From NCBI RefSeq assembly GCF_017591425.1, contig NW_024466307.1, forward strand, positions 6,401,001-6,465,000: DNA of 64,000 bases, in the 5' to 3' direction. Below are positions 1 through 11,929 of the stretch, piece by piece. This DNA comes from Ochotona curzoniae. Taxonomy: Eukaryota; Chordata; Mammalia; Lagomorpha; Ochotonidae. Both the position numbers and the translations under genes were made by a program. The notes beneath the pieces are model-generated. The model had not been told where the DNA came from and searched no databases. It was given only the letters and a program-made list of their open reading frames with translations. Within the stretch, counting starts at the first letter, position 1. The number at the start of each line of letters is the position of its first letter.

Positions 1-490
1 ATCTATTTTTAATTTTTCTAAGAAATCTCCATATCATTTTGCATAATTGTACCAATTTGTATTTCCACTAGCAATGTATTTGAGCACACCTTACTCTACA
101 ATCTCACCAGTATTTATGATTTTTAGATTTGGGGGAATGAGCATTCTAAGTGTAGTGAGATGAGCCTCTGTCTTAGCTCCCATGTGTACTTACCTGATGG
201 CTAGTGCCTCTGAGCAGTTCTTCATGTGTTTGTTGACCATTGGCATCGCTTCTTATGAAGAGTGTCTATTTGCATTCTTTACCTATCTCTTAGCTGGACT
301 TTTTGTTTTGTTGTTGGGTTTCTTATAGATTCTGGATGTTAATCCCTTATTCAATATTAGCTTGGAAATATTTTCTCCTGTTAGTTCTCTCTTCACTTTA
401 TAAATTGTTAGCTTGATATAATCCCATTTCCCTATTTTTACTTTTATTGCCTGTGCTTTTGGCTCCTTATGCAACGAGTGTAGACCAATA
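1..490 (-). mobile_element. L1 (LINE-1) 3' portion, old mammalian subfamily, antisense
   Basis: Read on the plus strand this follows the reverse complement of the end of mammalian L1: the CTGATGGCTAGTG block, TCTTCATGTGTTTGTTGACCA, a TCTGGATGTTAATCCCTTAT segment, TTTTCTCCTGTTAGTTCTC and TTGCCTGTGCTTTTGG occur in the expected order. The element therefore runs on the minus strand and enters from beyond the left edge of the window. It is heavily diverged and contains no intact reading frame, so it is a fossil. The subfamily cannot be named from sequence reading alone; L1M-type is likely. Confidence 0.8.
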
Positions 491-2030
491 GCCTAGACCA
501 CATTCTTGCCATGATGAACTTATCTTTTTAACTCCATTCCTATGGACTTCTTGAAGTTCCCTTGGTCATGCAGTATTATGTCCTACAAGTTCATCATCTT
601 AAGTGATTCCTACCCTTTGTTTTGACTGTTCCTGTCCTAATTTGCTTCTTGCCACGGTTGATTTTTCCATCTCCAGTAGTCCTGCCTTCAAGCCTCTACA
701 TAAGAAGATGAAAGTTGGATCTATGAACTAAACATAATCGCATACTTGCCCAGCTCCCAGGGTCCAGTCTGTGTAACAGACTCTAGGGGCACTCCACGGT
801 CTACCCTTTGTTTGTTTCTCTGATTTGGAATGTCATGAAACATCAGGATAAATGAACCCACAGTGCACTACAGGGAGTAAGGTTTTAAGGCGCAGAATTA
901 TGTGGTTTGGGGTGATGCCTCATTTCATGACATCACACTTTAGCACTGGTGTTAGTCCCAGCTCAGCCAGCCAGCCATTGGAAAGCAACCCAAGTCTTGT
1001 CTGACCACAGTTATGCATGTTGTAATTTGTTCAGTTAGTTTATTTTAGTAATCATAGATTTAAAAGGCATCACATCTTTACAACTCAAAAGAGAGAATTT
1101 TTCTCACTTCTTGGTGCCTTTTCTCACATTAAATTTTTGCATTATATGACATTTTTTTTCAGTCTGTGTTTTAAAATACCTGTTTGCCTTTTTAAAAAAA
1201 CTGAACCACAAAGTGAGAACACACATGATAAATTCTCCAACAGCGTTCTCTTCCATTTCTATTTAGAACAAGGGTCCTGAGATAACACGGCTTTCAATGA
1301 GCAGTAAAACTTCTGCTTCGTTGATTTGTGATTTCAGTGCATTTCATTTTAGTACCCCTATTCCTACCATAGAACAGAAGATTTATTTCAGTATTTTAAA
1401 GGGTACTTAATTTAGAGAACCCCTTCACTAAACTACTTGTTTAATCTTCCCCATCTATCGAATAAAGTTGTTAAAAGAGACAGATATTAAACGTGTTGAA
1501 TATTAGGAAGGCAATTATTATACTTAGATGCATTTACCAGCACATCTTTTTTTCTAGTGAATGACTTTGCTCTCAAAGCTCTGGTTGGTCTCAACATTTT
1601 TGTTTCAGTCATTTTTTTTTTTTGCCCCAAATTTTTAGTGGGAGTTTTAGGATGTGGCAGTATTTACATCACAGAATATATAATTTAATGAGATTTTAAT
1701 GTTGTTAATACAACAGACATTAAAATTTTGAGAAAAAATTGAATTGACTGTGTGAGTTTATTTGCTGTAAAACAATTTTCAAATAATTTATAATTTTTTT
1801 CTTGATATGTATTTTCTACATGTTCTGAAATTTGTTTCAAATCTTCTGCAGCAAAATTAACTCGCATTTTTAATTCCATTTCTAATGGTGTTTTGAAGTA
1901 TTTTATGCACACACAAAATTCCTTATTGTTACATACATGTATGCAGAATTACATATATAGAGAAATGCAGTGTGTATTTCCTATATTTGTATATATGCCA
2001 TATATAATATATGTGTACTTAATATGGCAG
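491..2030. other. Non-repetitive AT-rich sequence, nothing recognised
   Basis: I see no gene, known repeat or structural signal. It contains short T and A runs (around 1612-1622 and 1193-1200). Open frames here are short and AT-driven. Confidence 0.5.
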
Positions 2031-2110
2031 ACACATTATAACTACTGTGTTTATGCATGGTTTCATACAGACACACTATGACTATTGTGTTTATGCATGC
2101 CTTCATATAG
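2031..2110. repeat. Tandem duplication, two 40-bp units
   Basis: Positions 2031-2070 and 2071-2110 are two directly adjacent 40-bp units. They share the block TGTGTTTATGCATG, begin ACACA and end CATA(C/T)AG. They differ at about six positions, so the duplication is not recent. There are exactly two copies and no slippage-prone simple motif. Confidence 0.9.
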
Positions 2111-2204
2111 CATTTTCCCTAACAATTTATGAACATGCACTGGTAATTCAACATTAAGGATTAATAACTATAGTCAGCACCTTTCTGAACACTGAAATGG
2201 AATG

Positions 2205-2480
2205 ATCTCTGAGGGGGTTGCCCTTGTAGTGCAGCAGGGAAAGACAATGCCTAGGCACCAGTCTGAATCCCTGCTGCTGCGCTTCCAAACCAGCTCTCAG
2301 ATAATGTGCCTGTGGAAGCAGAAGATGCTGCAAACGCTGGGGCTCCTGCCCGCCACGTGGAGCCCAGGATGGGGAGTCCAGCTTCCATCCTGATCCAGCC
2401 GGTTGTACAGGATGGTGGGGAGGGAACCAAAGATGAAAACTCTCTTTTCTTTTCTCCCACTCTATCTCAAATCTTTAAAC
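2205..2480 (+). mobile_element. CSINE (lagomorph tRNA-derived SINE), old divergent copy
   Basis: The order of SINE blocks is recognisable: a head with GTAGTGCAGCAGG, a CTGAATCCCTGCTGCTGCGCT segment, CCAGCTCTC, a GCCACGTGGAGCCC segment, a pyrimidine run (TCTCTTTTCTTTTCTCCCACTC) and a terminal AAATCTTTAAA. It is more diverged than the copies at 33.3, 46.1 and 55.8 kb, and belongs to a different subfamily or an older wave. SINEs of this kind are transcribed by RNA polymerase III and mobilised by L1 in trans. No clean target-site duplication was found. Confidence 0.75.
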
Positions 2481-2510
2481 AAGACAAAATGCTGTTTGAA
2501 AGAGAATATT

Positions 2511-3330
2511 AATTATAATACACTATACTTAAAAGAAAACTCAAACTGTTATGCTCAATAAAGTGAAGAAACAAAATTTTCAGCAAGCTTCATATAGATT
2601 TCCTTCAGATAAAGAAAATCTTTGCATTGATAATGTTGTATTGTAAGTCTTAATCTTTCTTTCCCATCATATAGTCCATATAACTTCTTAAGTTATATGC
2701 TATTGTTGATGTTTCTTGGACATATCACCAATATGTAAAACTCAATACTTTTGAGTGAAGATTTTTTTTTTAATCTGGAAAGCTGCTGCTACACTTAAGC
2801 TAAGATATGCATCAAATTTCCTTCACTCGGTGGAGTTCTTTGATCTCATGGTTTGTAGGTGTCTCTCCTGTTTCCTGGGTCACTGTGTGACTGAGCACTG
2901 CAGGCAGAGAAGCTGGTCACCGTGCCTGAGATTCTGGAAAACACATGGATTGACTATAAATTGTGAAGAGACAAATACTGTCATTCCTATAAAATACCTG
3001 TGTAACTCAACTGGTGTGCATTATACTTAATGTGGGCTGTTAGTACATTTTGTTGTCTTATATCATGTTAGGTGGATTAGCCAAAGACTGCAGCCTGGGA
3101 AAACTTTATACTGGCTCAACAGTCCAATAGTATTTGAGAGCAAAAACAATAACAACAAAAAACAAGTTACACTAATTTTTTTAGAGTCCCAAAGTCAATG
3201 GCAGTCAGTGCATGCACAAATTACTTAGATGTTGCTTATTGCCTGAAACTATAAGAAGGCTGTGAGTACCAGGAGGCTGAAGCATTTGTTAGATGAGTTA
3301 GCTTAGGTGGTGGTGCAGCTATCTTAGCAG
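2511..3330. other. Unique noncoding sequence, nothing recognised
   Basis: No gene or repeat could be supported. A 91-codon open frame on the plus strand (2755-3030) has no recognisable domain and no protein-like composition bias, and I treat it as chance. Confidence 0.5.
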
Positions 3331-3334
3331 AGTA

Positions 3335-3520
3335 GCACATGGCTCCTAGTCCCACAAATTCAAGGCTTGAGTGTGGCTCTGTCTCTAATTGCAGAGTGAT
3401 TACCAGTGAGACACGTGTCTCTCTAAGCATAGATTATTTTCTATAGGGGGGGAGGATAATAGTCCTAATTATCTGTTAGGATTATATGAACTAGATGAAA
3501 GAATGCATGTACATGCAATG
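3335..3520 (+). mobile_element. MIR SINE relic
   Basis: The layout matches MIR: a central segment resembling 'gtgtggctctgtct', followed by a GGATAATAGTCCTAATTATC stretch equivalent to the MIR 'ggataataatagtacctac' block, then a GGATTATATGAACTAGATGA stretch equivalent to the 'ggattaaatgagataatg' block and ATGCATGTA. MIR is an ancient SINE shared by all mammals. Boundaries are approximate. Confidence 0.55.
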
Positions 3521-6500
3521 AAGAATAGTTTAAATAACAGTTGAATCATGATGATTGTTTCTACCATTCTAAACTGGAACAAAAGCGCTTTAACAAAAAC
3601 GACTTAAACCATGCAATGTAAATCTTTACGTCTTGTCGATCTTGCTAATCAAATTTTAGGAGAGTAGAGATAAGAGGTCATTATGTGCCACTTTTTTCAA
3701 ATTCTCAATTCTTACAAGCAGCAGATTGCTTAAAAAAATGCAAGGATAAGTCAGATTTTAAGGCTCTATGTAAATTAAGAAAAAAGTGATGATAAAAGCT
3801 TTCTCATTCAGAAGATAGCATGCATGAAAACAATTTGTGATTCAGGATAGCAATACGGGTACGTCTTCGAGCCAAGTCACTCTCTGTGACACATTGTCCT
3901 TGCTTTCTAAAGTCAGCCTCATCTCACTTTTAATGTGTGAAAGGAGGGATTATTCAACACAGTGGTAGACACATTTTTGTTCTCAAGAACACTGCGATAT
4001 CATTAATCTTCTGGCACGCCTGCAAAGGCGGGTTATGTGAATGCTAGTCTTTTGCAAGGCTATAAATAAAGTTTAAAGAGAGAAAGAGACAGAAAGAAAA
4101 GATGTTTTCCTGAAGCTTCTATTGCCACAGTACCGACCACATTAAGGGTGCTATAACTTACCAGTAATCACTCTTTAAAATGCTCTTTATGGGTTTTCAA
4201 CATCTGTCTAGAAAAGCCCAGGCTAAAAATAGAATCCAAGCTTGTAACACAGCTTTCTCCAATTGGGTTATCCTAAATAGTCTCCTCTTCAGAGCCATAT
4301 TTCTGGTACGGCAGTGGTTTGTCATGTCCATCACGTGTGGGGCATCCTGTGTGATCCTGCCATGTGCATTCCTGTGTTGGTGAGTGAGGATGTGTGGGGG
4401 GCAGACACAATCTTTGCTTCTTTGGCTTCTGAAAAATAAAACAAACAAAAAAAATGACAAGGCTTTTTTTTTTGTTTTTCATGTTAAGAATTTCATTCCA
4501 TCTGATAGTCTAATAGGTCCACGTTTTATGATGACTCCTGTTTGAAAATATTCTAAAAATGAATGTTTGCTCACAGAATGCTGATATAACCTGTTTATGA
4601 GTTATGATTCCATATAACATAGATTTACTATTCTCACTAGATTGTAATATGTGGTTCCATTTTTGCGGGGGAGGGATGGTAGGAGGCCATCGGGTTAGGA
4701 AAAGGTTCCTTTTTGAAGGATCTGCAGTGGGCAAGATTACTGAGTGCATGAGAAGATGAGGCATAAAGCAATTAACATGTCAAGGATTGTTGCTTACAAC
4801 CACTTTTGTTTAATGCTGTTCTGCTCAAAAAACAGTTGGAAAAGAGGTAACTTTCTTGTACTCAACAATAGCTTAGCACATTCCCTCGGAGATTTTCTCC
4901 TGTTTTCATCATACCTCTGGCACGTGGGCCTTCCAAGCAGTTTGTGTAGGGAGTTAGTAAAGGCACTGCTTTTACAAGTGCCTTGCTATTCCTTTGTAAG
5001 GGGTGTGTGTTGCTAATTAAGAATCAGCATTTGTAGCTGGTGTTTGGGTTGAGCAAAGATTTAGTGTCAGGTCATTCTGCTGTCTTGGCATTTGGGGCCC
5101 TTCTCCAGCTCATAGCTGAATTTCCAGGCAGCCCTGGGCCCCTGGGGCTCCTCACCTTGCCATCTGAATTTTTCAAACCTTCCTCTGGGGCTTTTGGAAG
5201 AGACAGTCATTTGTCTCTTCATCTTCGCATGTGGCTTTGCTCTCACACAGCCCACATCTGGGCACTTCATCACTTCTGTTACACTCTGGGGTGGATGAAG
5301 CAGCATGAACTCCTCCTCCAACAGGCACACAACAGAGCTTTCATGCCATTCGCTCAGAAAGCTTCAAAACAGGCCTTCATCTGGAACTGAAGGCAAAAAG
5401 TAGAATCCTCAGGAGCCAGCTTATGCTTTATAGTCCTAATCTTTACCATTATGAGGGACAGTGCGAATAATTTAAGAGTTTCAGAACTCATTGCAAATAC
5501 AGATTTAGGGAACATAGTATAGCCCTAATGTATAGAAGAAAACAAACAGAAGAGGAAAAAAAATAAAAGGAATAGTACCTAACATGCTAATTTAAGATTT
5601 TTCCAAAATTTTCCTTTAGACAACACAACAGTTGGAGAGTTTGGAGGGAAACACAGGGTTAAGAAGCAGTGTCTTCTGAGAAGTTCTTGGGTCTGGGGCG
5701 GCTTGGAGGCTCTCTGAAATGCACAGATATAATCAGTCTAAGATGAACTCTCAACATGAGTGTCAGGAAAGGTGGCGGTTTCTTATCCCTGGGTACTGGG
5801 ACATTTGGAAAGTCATGTGTGGTTTCGTTCTCTATCTCTCCTTTTCTCCCAGAAACAAGAAGAGGAAATAGCAAATTTGGAAACAATGAGTTCATCCAAT
5901 TTTCCCCAAACCTCAATCCTTCCCACCCCGATCAGCCATGTAATCATTATAAAAAGAAGTATTTAAAAATCAAAGAAGTCATGGGCTAGCTAGTATCTTG
6001 GGTAGCATGTGGTCAGACTGGAACAAAGTAACCCTTTGCTTGGGACACTTGTGTGTCTTGGGGCTCTGAGCTGGCTTCCTAACCTCCACTTCATGTCCTT
6101 CCCTTGGAAAGAGTGAGCAGAAAAATGAAACCTCAGATCATTGCCTAGGAATTATTTCTCCTCCCTGTGCTTCCAGCTGCTCCCTGGTTGATGGGATGGG
6201 TGGGCTAGCCCACTGATCTCCTTAGAAGATTGCCCTGTTGGTGCTACAAGACTCATGCTCGAAAGCGAACATGCAGCCACATAGACTTAGGACATCTTAA
6301 TGTAAACTTTCCAGATTTCCAAACATGTAGAGAAAAAAAAATATGTGTTGAGAAATGACAAATATTTCCCCCAAATATGCAGCAAAAACCTATTGTCGAT
6401 TATTTCATGGTTCTAACATATTGATGTGTATATCTTGTATGATTTCCACATTTTCTGTGAATATTTATTGACATATTTTTTAGTTACAACTCAGAGTTTT

Positions 6501-7799
6501 AAGTTTTTCCTTTCTTCTAACACTAAGGCTTAGACATTTCCTAAGCTACCCAGCATTATTCCCTTAGTAGGCTGAAGGTTTTTTCAGTAAGAATGATAAG
6601 AGCGCTTCACTGTTGAGTGGTGTAGGTGTTCTGACCTACATCTAAATGCATGTCCTGTTGCCTTGTAAGCATTATGCACATGATAATTCAGTCCAGACAC
6701 AGTTTTTAAGCTATATATGGATTATGTAGATGATACATTGTGATATTTTAAAAGACATCACAATCTAGCCATGGAAATTATACTGGAAATTGGGTCCATC
6801 CAAACTAGTGTTTAGGAAGAAGAAAACATACAAAGGACACAGAAACATTCCAGCGAATAATCACTGAGTTTTGACACTTTTTTTGAACATTTCTTAGGTT
6901 TCTGTCCTACATACTAGCTACGAATTTCTTTTGCCACAAAGAATGTCTTTGGGCTATTTGCAGCTCTGTGACCTGGCTTTATCCCATTAGAATTGATCTG
7001 TGGAAAGAGAAGGAGACAAATTGTGACACAGTCCCTTATCAAGGGACCACACAGTTGTGCGCCTTTTTGACTCCGTGATGGATAGCTATCTTGAGCTTTG
7101 ACGGATGCAAGACTAAGAGTGCTGGGTGGAGGGTGGGAACCAAGTACAGCAGACGGGAGCTTCTGGCCATTGACACCTGCCTGATAAGGCAGGCCAATCC
7201 ATCTTCTTCATTGTCTTGAGCTTCAGTTTGTTTTTCTGTTCAAGCTTCATTTTTCTACCTCATAAGATTGAGTTAAGAAAAAAAAAAAAAAAGACAAAAC
7301 TTCACTTACCAGTCTCATCAACCTGTTTGGTTAGGAGTGTATGTGTTGTAGACACATACCTTCTCTACATCATGGGGGCATTTTTACTGGTTTGACATTT
7401 TAATCCAGTGACTGGAGAAAGAAAAACACAATTTTATGATCAGAAGTTGAATACTCATCTACGCCTTGGAGGAAGACACTGTACTTCAAGGATTTAGTTG
7501 GTGTTGTAAGAAGCAATATGTTATTGACCATTCTAGTTAATGTCGTTCCTCAGCAGTTGCCTTAGCTAATATCTAGTTTGCAACATACAACATTGAAACT
7601 ATTCTGAATATGGCATATTTTCAATCTGGTTTGCCAGAGAGTGGTGACTGGTATACTGTCTGCTGCTCTGGCTTTGGCTGACTTTCCTAAGCATTGAAGA
7701 TCGCACAGGGGGAATGTCTGTGCTTTTCAAGGAGTCTTGCCATCCTAGCCAGTGCAGGCGGTGGGCAGAAGAATCAGAATCATCGCAAAATACCTTTGG
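3521..7799. other. Long unique segment, no gene or clear repeat
   Basis: More than 4 kb without a supportable gene. The part at 5040-5400 is GC-richer than its surroundings and keeps a 116-codon frame open on the plus strand, but the predicted peptide shows no domain and the opposite strand is also open there, which argues for base composition and not for selection. 4060-4110 is purine-rich (AGAGAGAAAGAGACAG) and could be the degraded tail of a SINE. Confidence 0.5.
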
Positions 7800-8010
7800 T
7801 GGTGTTTTAACACATTTTTAAATCAGCTCTCTTGAGATTCGACTTAAGTACAATTACATTTATCATTTTAAGAATGTAACAGGATGAGCTTTGACAAAAA
7901 TACACTTTCATATGCCAACACTGCAAATATGAAACGTAACATTTGTATTACCACCGCAAAATTTCATTCTGCAATATTGTAGACTGTACAGTACTCATGA
8001 CATCTGGCCA
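7800..8010 (-). mobile_element. Possible L1/HAL1-type LINE relic
   Basis: TTGAGATTCGACTTAAGTAC, then TTACATTTATCATTTTAAGA and a GTATTACCACCGCAAAATTT stretch resemble the antisense LINE block usually read as 'ttgagatataattcacatac ... caaccatcaccacaatc'. The match is loose and the family assignment is uncertain. Confidence 0.3.
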
Positions 8011-8328
8011 CTGAAAAATACAGACACCTTCCAAAATTTATACATTTTTCATACTTAGAATTAAAAGATAAGGATATTAAGATGTGAAAAATTTATTAAG
8101 TCCTACACATGTTGTTTTCAAAACACATGTTTTCCATGAACCTTTAAAAGCCCTGTGATAATCTGTGTGCTGCTCAAGGGAATGCTTACATAATTTTCAG
8201 AAGATATAGTTATGCATTAGTTTAGATGTTCTTTATTGCATTTATTATATTTCTTAAGATATTACTTCTCTTAGGCTATTAGAAATGCACTGTCCACACA
8301 CTTGGAAAGGAAAAATTAGCAAATTGCC

Positions 8329-8430
8329 AGTGTCAGGTCACATGCAGTGACAAGCCACGTTCAGTGTCAGGCCACGTGCAGTGTCAGGCCACGTGCAGTG
8401 TCAGGCCACGTTCAGTGTCAGGTCACAGGT
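8329..8430. repeat. 17-bp minisatellite, six copies, with E-box cores
   Basis: Six directly adjacent 17-bp units start at 8329, 8346, 8363, 8380, 8397 and 8414. The consensus is AGTGTCAGGCCACGTGC. Units 3 and 4 are identical and each contains the palindromic E-box CACGTG. Units 1, 2, 5 and 6 differ by one to four bases, and a partial seventh begins at 8431. The better match of the central copies suggests expansion from the middle, which is usual for minisatellites. Confidence 0.95.
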
Positions 8431-8579
8431 AGTGTAACAGTGCTTGAGACACTGCCCTTGGTTATAACCAACTCATACTTTTTTCCATAGCACAAAGATG
8501 CTGATCAACAAGCAGTCTCTTCGATCATCTAGAATTTTATTACCTAAAACATACTTTTGCTGAGTTTTGATGCTATATT

Positions 8580-8897
8580 TTTTTAAAGATTCATTTTATT
8601 TATTTGAAAGCAGAGTTATAGGCTGTGATAGAGAAAGAAGTCTTCTACCCACTGATTCAATTCCCAAGTGGCCACAATGCCATGGTTAGATGGTCTGAAG
8701 CCAGAAGCCGGAGCATCTTCTAGGTTTCCCACATAGTTGTAGGGATCCGATCAGGTGGGCCACCCTCTGCTGCTTTCCCAAGTGCAGTAGCACGGAATTT
8801 AATAGGAAGTGGGGCGGCAGGACTTGAACCAGTATCCATGTGGGAAGCCGGGAGTGAAGGTGGCATCTTAACCTGTGATATCACAACACTATCCTTG
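8580..8897 (-). mobile_element. CSINE, antisense
   Basis: Starts with the complement of the tail (AAGATTCATTTTATTTATTTGAAAG), then TTCCCAAGTGGCCACAATG, CTGCTGCTTTCCCAAGTGCAG, GGAAGTGGGGCGGCAGGACT and GGCATCTTAACC, the reverse of the SINE order. It is a mid-age copy with no intact polymerase III promoter by eye. Confidence 0.85.
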
Positions 8898-9119
8898 AAT
8901 TTTAAAGCTAGGAGTTGATTGACTCTCTGTCTTGGTTAATTACTCTTTTATATATTTTTCAAAAAGTCCTAAACCTCAGAAAATTGGAGTGTAGCTTTTC
9001 AGTATGAAAGAGAAAGACAAGGCCTTAATTTATTCTTTTGGTTTAGTAAATGACTAAAAAAGGAGGAAATTATAGCTGCAAGCAAAGTTGCTGTATATAC
9101 TTTTTGCTCACATTAAAAG

Positions 9120-9385
9120 AATAGATGTACTTATATTTTTGATAGGCATAGTTGCAGAGAGAGGAGGAGAGATAGATAGAAAGAGCGAGATCTTGCATCT
9201 GCTGGCTCACAAATGGCCACAATGCTCCGATTCTGTGAGACCAAGCCAGGGGCCCAGCGCTTCCTGGTCTCCCACATGGGTGGTTGGGGAGCACCCATGG
9301 CGGGGGCATTGTCCATTGCTTTCTCAGGTGCATTAGCAGGGAGCTGAATGGTAAGTGTAGCAGCCAGGATGCTCATGTGGATTTT
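9120..9385 (-). mobile_element. CSINE, antisense, truncated
   Basis: Recognisable antisense blocks: a purine-rich stretch (GAGAGAGGAGGAGAGATAGA), CACAAATGGCCACAATG, CCAGCGCTTCCTGGTCTCCCAC, CTTTCTCAGGTGCATTAGCAG and GGAGCTGAATGG. The tRNA-like head is lost at the right end. Several open frames across this element on both strands are SINE sequence, not genes. Confidence 0.8.
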
Positions 9386-9859
9386 TAAAATGTATTAAAA
9401 TAAATGGGAAGTAAATGAAAGTAGAATGCATGTTTGCCCAAGAAATTGTGAACAAATGGCGTCTTGTTAGGAATGTTGTGTAGTATGTCTAGCTTACATG
9501 CTGATTATATTGTTAGGTTATTTGTGTTTGCTGTTTTTAAAAAGTTCCCTATTAATGAAAAAAAAGTTGATATATCAATGTGAAAATCTTAAGAAAGCCT
9601 GGATATTTTCTTAATGTGTTAAGGCTCATATTCTTGTAATAGAGATGCAATTACTGTTGAATTATTGTGGTGTAACTTTCACAAAAATTCAAAAACGTCA
9701 CTGTAAGACTCGGGTTAGTTGGTTAAAAATGGAAAGTAACTGCAGAGGCGAAGATTTCTGGAATTAAAATTCCTATACATTTTAATTTTACCGCTACCTA
9801 CTTACCTGTCTCCACTCCTAAGTCAGAACTTCAAGCAATCCACAGAAACATGTGTTTCC
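9386..9859. other. Unique AT-rich sequence, nothing recognised
   Basis: No gene, repeat or motif cluster stands out. Confidence 0.5.
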
Positions 9860-10690
9860 TCCGTGGCGAGCGCACGTAGAAAGGCACAATTAAACGAGAA
9901 TGAAAACCCGTGTTACCTTCCCCAGCGTTGTTTAGAAATGAGGAGATATTTCATTTGCATTCTTCCGTGCATACATATTCTGAAAGCCCTTGTTTCCTGA
10001 ACCTATATCTCTAAACGCAAGCTTTCCTTGGGATTTGAGACTGATGAGAAGCCCAACGTGCTTGCGAACCCTAGAGAATGCCTACTCCTATTATTTTCCC
10101 ATGAAAATGCGAGAGCCCCAAGGGATGTAGTTTTATGCAGATAAGCGTGGGATAAACATCTGAACTCCTGGGCGTATTTGAACCCGCCTTATGAATCATG
10201 CACAGCTCTGTCAACCCTGGTTAGAACCCAAACTGTGCGATTTCCCTCCCTGTGCCTCCTTTGTCTTGGCTTCAAGCGCGCCCATCGTAATCAAGCTCGG
10301 GATTGTAAAGAATGACAGATATTCAAGAGTGAACGTCGCTGCTAATATTTCACGCGACATTTGCCGTTTGTGCGAGGGTCCGGCCACCCATGTCCGCGGG
10401 GTGGGAGTGAGCTGCTTTTGCACTTCTGTTGGTGTTTCTCCCAGGCTTATACCTGCCGCTTCCTGCTGCTGCCACTTGGCTTTGTCATTCCATAATCAAA
10501 AGCCCCTTCTGATTTCCCCTTTTGCCCCTGGAGCCGTCGCTGCTGTGCGTTTTCTTTCCTCCTACCCTGGCCCTCTAAGAGCTGAGTCGCATACATGCCA
10601 AACAGCCACACGAATTCCTAAACAGAAGCTGCTTCCAAACAGCCCTGCTCCCACCATGAAATGCACTTGTCGGGGCACATGACTGACAGG
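9860..10690. promoter_or_regulatory. CpG-rich island-like block, candidate regulatory element
   Basis: By hand count about 29 CpG dinucleotides fall in 9860-10400 and roughly eight more up to 10690, whereas neighbouring kilobases carry only a few each. GC content is near 50 percent, so the CpG observed/expected ratio is far above the genome-like background of this window. The block also holds an octamer-like ATTTGCAT (9953-9960), GATAA/TTATGC motifs and no known repeat. CpG retention usually means the DNA is unmethylated in the germline, as at promoters, enhancers or polycomb targets. A 163-codon plus-strand frame (10191-10682) begins with ATG inside it but shows no domain. I infer a regulatory element or an unannotated noncoding-RNA promoter; a short exon cannot be excluded. 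Confidence 0.45.
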
Positions 10691-11929
10691 GCTCAAAAGG
10701 CAGGTTTTAGTAAATGACAAGTGTGAAGTTCTCATTGTTGCTCGAGTTGATGGTAGGCTCATATTTACACCAAAAAAAAAAAAAAATCATTCGCATTTCA
10801 GAACAATTCTGCATACTGGCAGCTTGGGAGAGAGAGAAGACTGAAAAATCCCTTAAAGATGAGGGAGATGGGAGGAATACAGAATCTAAAGCATCTCTCA
10901 CTTTGGGATATGTTGGCATCTTTTGATTGGGTTTAAAACTAGAATTTTAGAGAAGCAGCAGGACAAGTTACAACTAGAAATTATTTTAGTGAAGAACAAG
11001 AGAGAGACCAAGGGAATCAGAAGGAAAAGCTATGCATCTTTTACTTGTTGTTAGCATAATTACATTCAATGTTAATTAAAGTCAAAAAAGTTACATTTTC
11101 CCCTTGTATATACTCACTGCCATTGCTATAGGAACATTTACGGCATCCAGAGATACAGAACGGAAACAACATGTACTGTCAACTCACTGGCTGTGATGAG
11201 TACAATGTTAATTGGTATAATAAAATGTCAACCAATGTTATAAGGCGTTATCATAGGAAGGACACTATTTTACTCCACATTTCAGGGCTCTTAAAAATGT
11301 TCATGGTAATATGGAATAAAAATGATTGAAATCCATGCATAGTATTTATAGAGTACTCAAGTTAACCTGTTGAAGAGCCCTCCTGTGTGTCATGATACAT
11401 CAAAGGCAGCAATAAAAACAAAAAGGTTTCTTTAATCCAGCAGGTTGTTTCCTGAATGGTAGTAGAGAGAAATATAGTACAAGCCAGAATATAAATGCAC
11501 TAAATAAGGACAGTCATCATCATGCATAAAAGGTATAATTCTGCAGAGACTTTTGGGGAGTGCTGTCCCCAGAATTGGTGGCATCAATCATTCACAGTAG
11601 GAACAAGTCTTAGAATTAGGTCAGAGGCAAAGACAGGCACATGTGCAAACATTCATTCTGGTTAAGCACCTTGTGGTGCTGCTTGTAAAGCTCACAGGAC
11701 TTAGTGCTAACTAGGCAGGTGTGTACAAAGCACCCCTGGAGATTATTCTTTCTATCCAGATAAAAATTAACATGTGAAGATTTTATTTTGGAAAAAAAAC
11801 CCTAGCATGTAACAGCAATGTCATGGAGTGGACATGATGCTTTTAATATACCATGTGGCTTTTAATGTCATTGAACCAAAAGCTCATGGTGTTTTATTAG
11901 AGCTATTATTCCTTTTTATTTTTAAACCT
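10691..11929. other. Unique sequence with homeodomain-type motifs
   Basis: No gene recognised. 11040-11110 carries several TAATTA/AATTAAAG motifs in a block that looks conserved in style, but no alignment was possible. A run of 14 A residues lies near 10773-10786. Confidence 0.4.

Noticed and set aside
5040..5390. 116-codon plus-strand frame in a GC-richer patch
   Set aside because: An 87-codon frame is open on the other strand at the same place, no domain is visible and no splice context could be defined.
8329..8430. Regular short repeats that could suggest a CRISPR array
   Set aside because: The units are adjacent with no spacers and the DNA is mammalian; this is a minisatellite.
10191..10682. 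Longest open frame of the window, 163 codons with ATG start, plus strand
   Set aside because: It lies in CpG-rich DNA where stops are rarer, the peptide shows no domain or repeat pattern, and the opposite strand is also open in parts. I keep the region as regulatory instead.
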